DNA of 6,923 nt from an uncultured Aquimarina sp. GTDB taxonomy: Bacteria > Bacteroidota > Bacteroidia > Flavobacteriales > Flavobacteriaceae. Where the stretch lies: positions 1 to 6,923 of the forward strand of contig CALGNG010000157.1 of assembly GCA_937958735.1 (NCBI GenBank). The letters run 5' to 3'. The translations under genes were made by a program, and so were the position numbers. The notes below the pieces were generated by a model. The model was given only the letters and a program-made list of their open reading frames with translations, was not told the origin of the DNA and made no database searches. Shown in pieces: positions 1 through 6,158 of the stretch (position 1 is the first letter of the stretch; every line of letters starts with the position of its first letter).

Positions 1-1631
1 ACAGGCACACTAAGTACTTCTTCTACATCTTTTAAAGAACGGATTTTTGTATTAAATAAATCATTCAAATAAATTCCTAAAAAAGGAATGAAAAAGGAAA
101 TAAAAAGTGCTCCTAGATAAATTATTTTTTTGCTCGAATTAACCTCGTATGCACCATAAATAGAAGCTCTATCTATTATTCTTGAATTAGGAACGGTAAT
201 ATGGCTAGTTATTTCTGCTTCTTCTCTTTTTTGAAGTAAATACAGATATAGTTCTTCTTTTACTATTTTATCACGCTCAATAGCTTTTAGATCCATTTGC
301 CTTTTTGGGGCTACATAAAGTTTTCCACTAAAATACTCCCCTTTATTACGTAAACTATTCAATGTAATTTTAATGGAAGAGGCTAGACTATTAAAACTAC
401 TAATTAAAAATTGTCTTATAGAATTAATTTGTTCATCTATATTAAGTACTACTGGATTAATAACACTAGAGGTCTTTAAAAGTCTTTTTCTTTGAGTTAT
501 AAGAGCATTATATCTAGAAACATTACTATTAATAGAGGGATCATTAAAACCTAGATTTGCCGGTATAATATCATTTTTACCATCATTACTGCGAATAAAG
601 CCCAACATAGAAGTAATTAATCTAAGTTTTGTCTCGTTTTCCGAAATTTCTTGGGCATTTTGTGAATCAAAACTAGCAACTCTTTCTGCTTGTGCATTAA
701 GGTCTGATGACAATCCAAATCTGGATTTGTATCCAGCAGCTTCTCCTTCTACAGACGTTAACTCGTTAGATATTAAATTTAAACGATCTTTTAAAAATTC
801 TGCTGTTTTATTTGAAATCCTCTTTTTATGATTAATACTTTCTTTCTCGTAATCATCTATAAGCGTATTTATAAAATCTGTAGCTTTATCCACAACAGGG
901 TCGTTCATAGAAACTTTAACTACAGAAGATCCTTTATTTATGGTAAATACATTTAAACGATTACGATAACTTTCTACCGAAGACTTTACATCTGTAAGTT
1001 TTATTTTTATAATACTTCCTTTTGGAGTCTCTGCTAATTTAGAGTTTGGGGTTATAATAACATCTCCAATATTTGTTTTGTTTTTTTTACCAAAAGAATA
1101 GTAATCTAATACATCTCCTTTTTTATTTAATAACGAATAGGATATTTCTGAATTTATTCTAACAAAAAAAGTTTCCGATTTTAAATCTATAATAGAATCA
1201 TTTTCTAAAAAATTAATTTCTATGGGTGGGCTGGGGTAGCTTTCTGTTTCTAGTATTTTTCCTTCTGTAAAGTATTGAACGTTTAAGTCTAGTTTTTTGA
1301 TAACACTTTTTATAAGAGTTCTAGATTTTAGTAATTGAATCTCTTTTTCTATATTATTTGAGTTTTCATCTATAAAGCCCAACTCTTTAAAACCAGCCAA
1401 ACCATATTCGCTAATATTATCTTCTTGTGAGATAGCAATAGTCGCAGATACATTGTAAAGGGGCACAGTATAACGCACATAAAAGTAAGCAAGTACACAA
1501 AAAATAAGGGCGCTAATACAAAACCAATACCATTTTTTTAAATACTTTTTAAACTCTGCCTTAAGATTAAAATTACTCCCTACTTTTCGGTTGGAAATTA
1601 TTTCTGCTCCTATATTATTATTTAAGTCCAT
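1..1631 (-). CDS. Wzc-like polysaccharide chain-length determinant / tyrosine autokinase, 3' end cut by window edge
   Basis: This is an inner-membrane polysaccharide co-polymerase that controls chain length and, with the Wza-like lipoprotein, drives export across the envelope. The visible 543 codons run open from an ATG at 1631 to base 1 with no stop. A cytoplasmic N-terminus is followed by a membrane helix at about residues 34-52, beginning after KKYLKKWYWF. A long periplasmic part of some 450 residues follows, with helical, coiled-coil-like stretches around 270-420. A GNVR-type segment at about 440-475 shows PKRQMDLKAIERD followed by LYLYLLQKREEAE. The second helix is at about 503-524, and the linker KIRSLKDVEEVLSVPV follows. 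In this family that linker leads into a cytoplasmic BY-kinase domain with Walker motifs and a tyrosine tail, which lies outside the window, so kinase activity is inferred. A kinase-less Wzz-only protein is possible but less likely. The start lies 21 bases after the export gene's stop, indicating the same operon. Confidence 0.9.
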   Translation of the reverse strand, partial: MDLNNNIGAEIISNRKVGSNFNLKAEFKKYLKKWYWFCISALIFCVLAYFYVRYTVPLYNVSATIAISQEDNISEYGLAGFKELGFIDENSNNIEKEIQLLKSRTLIKSVIKKLDLNVQYFTEGKILETESYPSPPIEINFLENDSIIDLKSETFFVRINSEISYSLLNKKGDVLDYYSFGKKNKTNIGDVIITPNSKLAETPKGSIIKIKLTDVKSSVESYRNRLNVFTINKGSSVVKVSMNDPVVDKATDFINTLIDDYEKESINHKKRISNKTAEFLKDRLNLISNELTSVEGEAAGYKSRFGLSSDLNAQAERVASFDSQNAQEISENETKLRLITSMLGFIRSNDGKNDIIPANLGFNDPSINSNVSRYNALITQRKRLLKTSSVINPVVLNIDEQINSIRQFLISSFNSLASSIKITLNSLRNKGEYFSGKLYVAPKRQMDLKAIERDKIVKEELYLYLLQKREEAEITSHITVPNSRIIDRASIYGAYEVNSSKKIIYLGALFISFFIPFLGIYLNDLFNTKIRSLKDVEEVLSVP

Positions 1632-1652
1632 TCAATTAAAATTTTATAATAA

Positions 1653-2426
1653 TTAAAAGAAACCTACAAGAGACAATACCACTCCTAGTACTGTAAGCGC
1701 AATAGTTAATGTATTAGAATTAGTTTTGGAGGTCCTTACTCTTGATGGATTAGGTTCTACATATACTATATCGTTTTGATTTAAGAAATATACTGGAGAA
1801 TTAAATATTTCTTTAGACGTTAAATCTAATCTATGATATTGTTTTTCTTTACCTAAATCTCTAATTACTACAACCTCTTGTCGCTTCCCTTTAATAGTTA
1901 AATCACCAGCGATACCTATTGCATCAATTATCGATACTTTCTCATTAGGTATTGTAAAATTTCCTGGTGTATTTACTTCTCCTAATACTGTAATCTTAAA
2001 ATTTTCTAATCTTATAGTAACTACGGGATCGTTTATATATTCTTTTATTTTTTCTTTAATAACACTAGATGCTTTAATACGGGTTAAACCTTCTATTTTT
2101 ATTTTCCCAAGTACTGGAAAATCGATATTACCTTCGGCATCTATTAAATAAGTAGGGGCTTGTGTTGTTTGAACCACTCCTCCACTATTATCGACATCTA
2201 TGGAAAGACCTTGAGCTAAATTAAACGGCCTTGCTGTATCCATATCCGATGCAGAAACAAAAATGCTTATAACATCATCTATTTTAAAGCTTGGTGCCTT
2301 GTTATTTTTTACTGAAATTTTATCAAGATTTTCTATTCCTTGAAAGTAAACTACATCTTCTGGTGCTTTACAACTACCAAATAGAAGAATTAATTTTATA
2401 ATACAAACTGTTTTTAAAACCTTCAT
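1653..2426 (-). CDS. Wza-like polysaccharide export outer-membrane lipoprotein (Poly_export + one SLBB domain)
   Basis: This is the outer-membrane part of the polysaccharide exporter and the expected partner of the Wzc-like protein encoded next. Residues 1-18 form a signal peptide ending LLFGS before Cys19, a lipobox of the relaxed Bacteroidota kind with Phe at -3. The protein is therefore probably a lipoprotein. The phrase VVYFQG after the signal is common in Bacteroidota members. A Poly_export (PF02563-type) domain spans about 45-140, including FKIDDVISIFVSA and YLIDAEGNIDFPVLGKI. A single SLBB domain follows at about 144-190, with ITVLGEVNTPGNFTIP and DAIGIAGDL. The chain ends in a hydrophobic helix at 239-257, TLTIALTVLGVV then LSLVGFF, immediately before the stop. 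At 257 residues it is much shorter than E. coli Wza (about 379), which has additional SLBB-type domains. The gene follows the dehydratase by 48 bases and precedes the co-polymerase by 21. Confidence 0.93.
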   Translation of the reverse strand: MKVLKTVCIIKLILLFGSCKAPEDVVYFQGIENLDKISVKNNKAPSFKIDDVISIFVSASDMDTARPFNLAQGLSIDVDNSGGVVQTTQAPTYLIDAEGNIDFPVLGKIKIEGLTRIKASSVIKEKIKEYINDPVVTIRLENFKITVLGEVNTPGNFTIPNEKVSIIDAIGIAGDLTIKGKRQEVVVIRDLGKEKQYHRLDLTSKEIFNSPVYFLNQNDIVYVEPNPSRVRTSKTNSNTLTIALTVLGVVLSLVGFF

Positions 2427-2445
2427 TATAGGGTATTAGGTTGAC

Positions 2446-2457
2446 ACAATATATTGT
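2446..2457. repeat. 12-base perfect palindrome between dehydratase and export genes
   Basis: The bases acaatatattgt read the same on both strands. They fall in the 48-base gap between the dehydratase stop and the export-lipoprotein start, about 20 bases before that start. The composition is all A/T except the outer C/G pair, so it makes a poor terminator. It could be a protein-binding site or chance in AT-rich DNA. No full -7 box was found in the same gap, which favours read-through from upstream. Confidence 0.3.
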
Positions 2458-2474
2458 TTTGATAGAACAAAATA

Positions 2475-4427
2475 CTAAACATTTTGAAAATTATCATCTA
2501 TCATTATCAACTCTTTATATTTATACTTTTTTTTCTTTTTATCTATATTTTCGAAAACAGAGTTTTTAGATATATATTCTGGAACAATTTCTTTAATTTT
2601 TGATACAATAAGATTATCATGATTTAATAAGTCCATAGTGCACAAATCGTCAATTCTATCTTTTAAAAATACATAAGGTAAATCTCCTTTATTTTTACTT
2701 ATCATAATTTTTTTATGATAAGTAGGCATGGTATTTTCTGTATTAGCTAATAATTCTTCGTACAGCTTTTCTCCAGATCGTAATCCTGTAATTTTTATAT
2801 CTATATCTTCTGGGTAATTAAGTCCAGATAAATGAATCATCTTTTTAGCTAAATCAAATATTTTTACAGATTTACCCATATCAAATATAAATATCTCTCC
2901 CCCTTTACCCATAGTCCCTGCTTCTACTACTAGTTTAGATGCTTCGGGTATAGTCATAAAATAACGGGTAATATCTTTATGTGTAACGGTTATTGGTCCT
3001 CCTTTTTCTATTTGCTTTTTAAATAAAGGTATTACCGATCCATTAGAACCTAAAACATTTCCAAAACGAGTGGTTATAAATTTTGTGTTACTTCTTTTTT
3101 GCAAACATTGTATATACATTTCTGCAACACGCTTTGTAGCTCCCATTACATTAGTTGGGTTTACTGCTTTATCGGTAGAAATAAAGACAAACTTATTTAC
3201 ATCGTACTTATCCGATAAGTTTGCTAAATTATGTGTACCCAAAACATTAACTTGTACTGCTTCGCTTGGATAACTCTCCATTAAAGGTACATGTTTATAT
3301 GCTGCAGCATGAAAAACCATGTTTGGGGTATATTTATAAAAAATAAGCTCCATTCTAGAATAGTTACTAACATCCCCTATTATTACTTCAAAATTAGAAA
3401 CCCCTTTACTAATTAGTTCTTGTTGTAAATCGTACAAACTTGACTCGCTTTGGTCTACTAATACTAATTTTTTATAATCGTATTTTGTTAGTTGACGTAC
3501 TATTTCGCTTCCAATAGAACCAGCTGCTCCTGTAATTAAAATAATTTTATCTTTTATTTCTTTAACTACGCTTTCGTTTTGAATATCAATAGAGGGTCTT
3601 TCTAACAAATCCTCTATTTCTATTGGTTTAATTTGAGATATATTAAGTTCTCCATTATTCCAATCTTCGTAAGAAGGTACTATTTTAATTTTTAATCCTA
3701 ATTTTAGAAACGAATCTGATATGGCAAATAAATCTTTCTTACTTATACTTTGATCTGAAATTATTATTTCGTCTATATCATTTTTTGAAATAAATTTTTC
3801 ATTAATATTTTTAGCATTGTAAACTTTAATCCCGTTAATGGTTTTTCCTATTTTACCGGGTCTATTTTCTAGAAACCCCACTACTTTTATGGCTCTATTA
3901 TCGTCGTTTGCCAATACTGATAATGTAGTAATGCCTGAATTTCCTGCTCCAAAAATCATTATCCTATGATTTTCTCCAACTTTGTGTTTTATAAAATAAT
4001 AACAATACTTAAAAATTAGCCTACTGGTTACTAAAGTTATAATATTTAGCAGATAATGCATATCTATAATAGATAGTGGAATATTATATGATTCGGAAAA
4101 CAAAAACCACTTTCTACTACCAAAGACTAATAAGCTAGACATTAATAATAGCATGGTTACGGCTATAAACAAGTTATAGGCATCTTTCATTCCTGCTTGG
4201 CGAATAATCCCTTTATAAGAGCCTATTATAATAAAACTTGTAAGCGAAAACACTAATATTATAGGTAGTTGACTTAATATATTTGTTTCAAGAAAATTAC
4301 CAGAAATTCCAAATCTAATTACATATGCCAATAAAAAATTAAGCATTACAACAATAATATCTATTGCTAATACCACCCATTTTGACGCATGTTTGTCCAA
4401 ATTTTTAAGAAAAAAAGATTTTATCAT
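2475..4427 (-). CDS. Membrane-bound nucleotide-sugar 4,6-dehydratase (CapD/WbpM/PglF family)
   Basis: This enzyme probably converts UDP-GlcNAc to UDP-2-acetamido-2,6-dideoxy-4-keto-hexose, the first step to 4-amino-6-deoxy sugars. Four predicted membrane helices lie at about 17-38, 52-70, 86-103 and 119-140. A first Rossmann-like domain (about 154-265) has GAGNSG at 160-165. A linker containing LLERPSID (274-281) leads to the catalytic short-chain dehydrogenase domain. That domain has the NAD-binding motif TGAAGSIG (299-306), STDKAVNPTNVMGATKR (417-433), and RFGNVLGSNGSVIPLF (454-469). Met428 replaces the usual tyrosine, so Ser417/Met428/Lys432 form the Ser-Met-Lys arrangement described for WbpM. 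The 650-residue length fits the full-length membrane form, not soluble FlaA1/PseB enzymes. Its ATG overlaps the aminotransferase stop as ATGA, suggesting translational coupling. The stereochemistry at C5, and so the D-xylo or L-arabino product, cannot be read with certainty; the membrane form favours the C5-retaining WbpM/PglF reaction. The extreme C-terminus, rich in lysine, is poorly conserved in the family. Confidence 0.93.
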   Translation of the reverse strand: MIKSFFLKNLDKHASKWVVLAIDIIVVMLNFLLAYVIRFGISGNFLETNILSQLPIILVFSLTSFIIIGSYKGIIRQAGMKDAYNLFIAVTMLLLMSSLLVFGSRKWFLFSESYNIPLSIIDMHYLLNIITLVTSRLIFKYCYYFIKHKVGENHRIMIFGAGNSGITTLSVLANDDNRAIKVVGFLENRPGKIGKTINGIKVYNAKNINEKFISKNDIDEIIISDQSISKKDLFAISDSFLKLGLKIKIVPSYEDWNNGELNISQIKPIEIEDLLERPSIDIQNESVVKEIKDKIILITGAAGSIGSEIVRQLTKYDYKKLVLVDQSESSLYDLQQELISKGVSNFEVIIGDVSNYSRMELIFYKYTPNMVFHAAAYKHVPLMESYPSEAVQVNVLGTHNLANLSDKYDVNKFVFISTDKAVNPTNVMGATKRVAEMYIQCLQKRSNTKFITTRFGNVLGSNGSVIPLFKKQIEKGGPITVTHKDITRYFMTIPEASKLVVEAGTMGKGGEIFIFDMGKSVKIFDLAKKMIHLSGLNYPEDIDIKITGLRSGEKLYEELLANTENTMPTYHKKIMISKNKGDLPYVFLKDRIDDLCTMDLLNHDNLIVSKIKEIVPEYISKNSVFENIDKKKKKYKYKELIMIDDNFQNV

Positions 4428-5557
4428 TGTAAAATAGTTTTAATGATTGATGTTATTCTTTTTAAATCCTCTATTGCTAAATTAGAACCGCTTGGCAAGC
4501 AAAGTCCTTTATCAAAGAGGTTTTCGGAAACACCATTTACATAGCTTATGTTTTTTTCAAAAACAGGTTGGCAATGCATAGGTTTCCATAGGGGGCGGGA
4601 TTCTATATTTTCGTTGGCAAGTGTTATTCTAATTTCTTCTCTTAATTTATAGGAGCTGGTTTGTATGCAAGTTAACCACCTATTGGAGTAAGATCCGTTT
4701 GTTTCTTTTTGAAAAGAGATGTCTTTAAACTCTTTTAATTGTTCGAGGTAAAAATTGTAATTATTTCTTCTTTTTTGAACATGACTATCCAGTACCTGCA
4801 TCTGCCCTCTTCCTATACCAGCAATTATATTACTCATCCGGTAATTGTAACCAATTTCTGAATGTTGATAATGTGGCGCATTATCTTTAGCTTGGGTAGC
4901 TAAAAAAATAGCCTTATCCTTTATTTCTTTTGAATTTGTTACTAGGGCACCACCTCCTGAAGTGGTTATAATTTTATTACCATTAAAAGATAATATAGCC
5001 ATATCTCCAAAAGTGCCACATTTTTCGCCGTAATGGGTACTTCCTAATGCCTCTGCACTATCTTCTAAAACAGGTATTCCGTATAGTAACGAAATTTTAT
5101 TAATCTTTTCTACATTGTAAGGCATACCATACAGATGTACTGCAACAATAGCTTTGGGCTTTTTCCCTTTTGCTATGCGATCTTTTATAGCAATCTCTAA
5201 TTGGTTAGGACATATATTCCAAGTTTTAGATTCACTATCTATAAAAATAGGTATGGCTCCCAAATAGGTAATTGGATTTGCCGAAGCTGCAAAAGTAAAA
5301 CTTTGACATAAAACTTCGTCGCCTTGCTTTACACCTAATAACCTTAAACCTAAATGCAGTGAAGCTGTACCCGATACTAACGCAGCAGCACAAACACCTT
5401 TAGAAAGGTATTGTTCTAGGTCTTTTTCAAAACCATCTACATTAGGTCCTAATGGGGCTATCCAGTTAGAATCAAAAGCTTCTTTTATATAGTCCTGCTC
5501 TTTTCCTCCCATATGAGGAGAAGAAAGCCAAACTTTTTTATTGGTAATTATCTGCAT
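4424..5557 (-). CDS. DegT/DnrJ/EryC1/StrS family PLP-dependent sugar aminotransferase (PglE/EpsN/WbpE-like)
   Basis: This cytoplasmic enzyme is expected to transfer an amino group, usually from glutamate, to C4 of the 4-keto sugar nucleotide made by the neighbouring dehydratase. The product would be a UDP-4-amino-4,6-dideoxy-HexNAc. The 377-residue length is typical of the family. Visible fold-type I features are SGTASLHLGLRLLG (62-75), which contributes to the PLP phosphate site, and HLYGMP (141-146). EDSAEALG (165-172) supplies Asp166, which contacts the pyridine nitrogen, and SFNGNK (190-195) ends with Lys195 as the PLP Schiff-base lysine, followed by SGGGA (200-204). The substrate-binding strip GYNYRMSN lies at 236-243, and ESRPLWKPMH plus CQPVF at 319-333. 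This last motif resembles PglE, EpsN and WbpE enzymes acting at C4 or C3 of UDP-sugars. C4 is preferred only because a 4,6-dehydratase gene overlaps it by four bases. It is the first gene of the operon in this window. An 8-base T run sits just before GAATG, with no Shine-Dalgarno sequence, as is normal in Bacteroidota. Confidence 0.92.
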   Translation of the reverse strand: MQIITNKKVWLSSPHMGGKEQDYIKEAFDSNWIAPLGPNVDGFEKDLEQYLSKGVCAAALVSGTASLHLGLRLLGVKQGDEVLCQSFTFAASANPITYLGAIPIFIDSESKTWNICPNQLEIAIKDRIAKGKKPKAIVAVHLYGMPYNVEKINKISLLYGIPVLEDSAEALGSTHYGEKCGTFGDMAILSFNGNKIITTSGGGALVTNSKEIKDKAIFLATQAKDNAPHYQHSEIGYNYRMSNIIAGIGRGQMQVLDSHVQKRRNNYNFYLEQLKEFKDISFQKETNGSYSNRWLTCIQTSSYKLREEIRITLANENIESRPLWKPMHCQPVFEKNISYVNGVSENLFDKGLCLPSGSNLAIEDLKRITSIIKTILQ

Positions 5558-5589
5558 TCAAAAAAAATTAGTTAGTGATTTATGGTTAA

Positions 5590-5632
5590 ACTAAAACCAC
5601 GTCTACCCAGACCTTTAGCATCCTAATAGGAT
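5590..5632 (-). promoter_or_regulatory. Predicted two-hairpin 5' leader upstream of the aminotransferase
   Basis: On the minus strand, ATCCT-ATT-AGGAT (5632 to 5620) can form a 5-bp triloop hairpin; in DNA it is a 13-base inverted repeat with 6-bp arms. Directly after it, GCTAAA (5619-5614) can pair with TTTAGT (5595-5590) using one G-U pair. This outer stem encloses an inner stem GTCT-GGGT-AGAC (5612-5601). The segment is richer in G and C than the rest of the gap and begins a few bases after the start site predicted from the -7 box. It could be an operator, a transcript leader for a NusG-type antiterminator, or chance pairing. No known riboswitch was recognised. Confidence 0.35.
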
Positions 5633-5643
5633 TTTATACAAAT

Positions 5644-5651
5644 CAAAAATA
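5644..5651 (-). promoter_or_regulatory. Candidate Bacteroidota -7 promoter element for the polysaccharide operon
   Basis: Read on the minus strand the bases are TATTTTTG, a full match to the Bacteroidota consensus TAnnTTTG. It lies about 87 bases before the aminotransferase ATG and would place the transcript start near 5638. No TTG stands at the usual -33 position, so the match is partial. In DNA this AT-rich, an 8-base degenerate match can occur by chance. It is the only full match found by eye on this strand in the gap. Confidence 0.4.
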
Positions 5652-5722
5652 ATTGTGAATTAACAGATAATCGTATTAAAAACTATAATCTTATTAAGTT
5701 TTTCGATATAATTAATACTTTC

Positions 5723-5763
5723 TTGGTTTATTAGTGTGTGCATATATTTGAAATTTAATTTTG
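5723..5763 (+). promoter_or_regulatory. Candidate plus-strand Bacteroidota promoter(s) facing the MBOAT gene
   Basis: TATATTTG at 5743-5750 matches TAnnTTTG and has a TTG (5723-5725) 17 bases before it, near the expected -33 position. A second full match, TAATTTTG, lies at 5756-5763 without a well-placed TTG. Either would leave a leader of roughly 390 bases before the MBOAT ATG, which is long. It may serve another transcript, or the true promoter may be a weaker box closer in, such as TATTTTTA at 6128-6135 (one mismatch). Confidence 0.3.
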
Positions 5764-5904
5764 GTAAGAAATAGATTTCATTTTATTGTTACTACTGCTA
5801 AATTACACACTTATAGGAATCTAATATCTTAAAATAGTCAAAATTCTTAAAAAAAACGTCAATCTGTGTAATCGCACTTTTTAATAATTTGATTTAAAAA
5901 TCAC

Positions 5905-5922
5905 AATTAAATAAATTTAATT
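5905..5922. repeat. A/T inverted repeat in the divergent gap
   Basis: Arms AATTAAAT and ATTTAATT flank a two-base centre (AA), giving an 18-base near-palindrome. It is made only of A and T, so its appearance in this region is weak evidence of function. It might be a binding site for a nucleoid protein or regulator. Confidence 0.3.
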
Positions 5923-5953
5923 TTTTAATTAATTGATTTACAGGAAATTAATT

Positions 5954-5989
5954 TACAATAAGATGCTTTTTTTTGTAAAAAAAATTGTA
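5954..5989. repeat. Inverted repeat built on T8-GT-A8
   Basis: Eight Ts (5967-5974), GT, and eight As (5977-5984) form a strong A/T inverted repeat. An outer pair, TACAAT (5954-5959) and ATTGTA (5984-5989, sharing one base with the A run), extends it. The two sides are asymmetric because aagatgc (5960-5966) lies only on the left. It could extrude, act as a weak bidirectional terminator, or be a slippage-prone homopolymer site. No GC stem supports a classical terminator. Confidence 0.3.
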
Positions 5990-6158
5990 GGAAAAGGACT
6001 ATTAATAAAACTGTCTTTTTTTGATGAAATTAAAAAACAAGCTGTTTTATTTATTAGATAACCCCTTAATTATGCTCTAATAACTCTAAATCTACTTTAA
6101 AAATTAAATATTAAACCTATTTACTCCTATTTTTATAAGATATCTAACACATTACAAA

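Larger units (their letters stand above)
5558..6158. other. 601-base divergent intergenic region without a convincing gene
   Basis: This stretch separates the minus-strand polysaccharide operon from the plus-strand MBOAT gene. It is clearly more AT-rich than the genes, and all frames are broken by frequent stops. From left to right it holds an 8-A run next to the aminotransferase start, a predicted structured leader (5590-5632), and a minus-strand -7 box (5644-5651). Two plus-strand -7-like boxes follow (5743-5750 and 5756-5763), then A/T inverted repeats (5905-5922 and 5954-5989) and a 32-codon ORF (5963-6061) of doubtful status. No tRNA, terminator with a GC-rich stem, or insertion-sequence end was seen. 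It probably holds the promoters of both transcription units. Confidence 0.75.

Noticed and set aside
1..1631. Lack of a stop codon at the left edge read as a broken gene
   Set aside because: The frame is open and family-like up to base 1, and the linker after the second membrane helix is intact. The window simply cuts it.
3070..3273. 67-codon plus-strand open frame
   Set aside because: It lies wholly inside the dehydratase gene on the other strand, over its conserved catalytic region (about residues 385-452). It has no recognisable domain and is a shadow of that gene.
5601..5612. GTCT-ACCC-AGAC hairpin as an intrinsic terminator
   Set aside because: The stem is only 4 bp and is not followed by a T run on either strand. 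The T8 run on the minus strand is over 30 bases further on, beside the aminotransferase ATG.
5586..5640. tRNA, tmRNA or attachment-site remnant in the more G/C-containing leader segment
   Set aside because: No cloverleaf, T-loop sequence or CCA end can be formed, and no integrase or repeated copy is in the window.
5733..5811. Inverted agtgtgt (5733-5739) and acacact (5805-5811)
   Set aside because: The arms are only 7 bp, separated by 65 bases with no further pairing nearby. Too weak to call a repeat element or mobile-element end.
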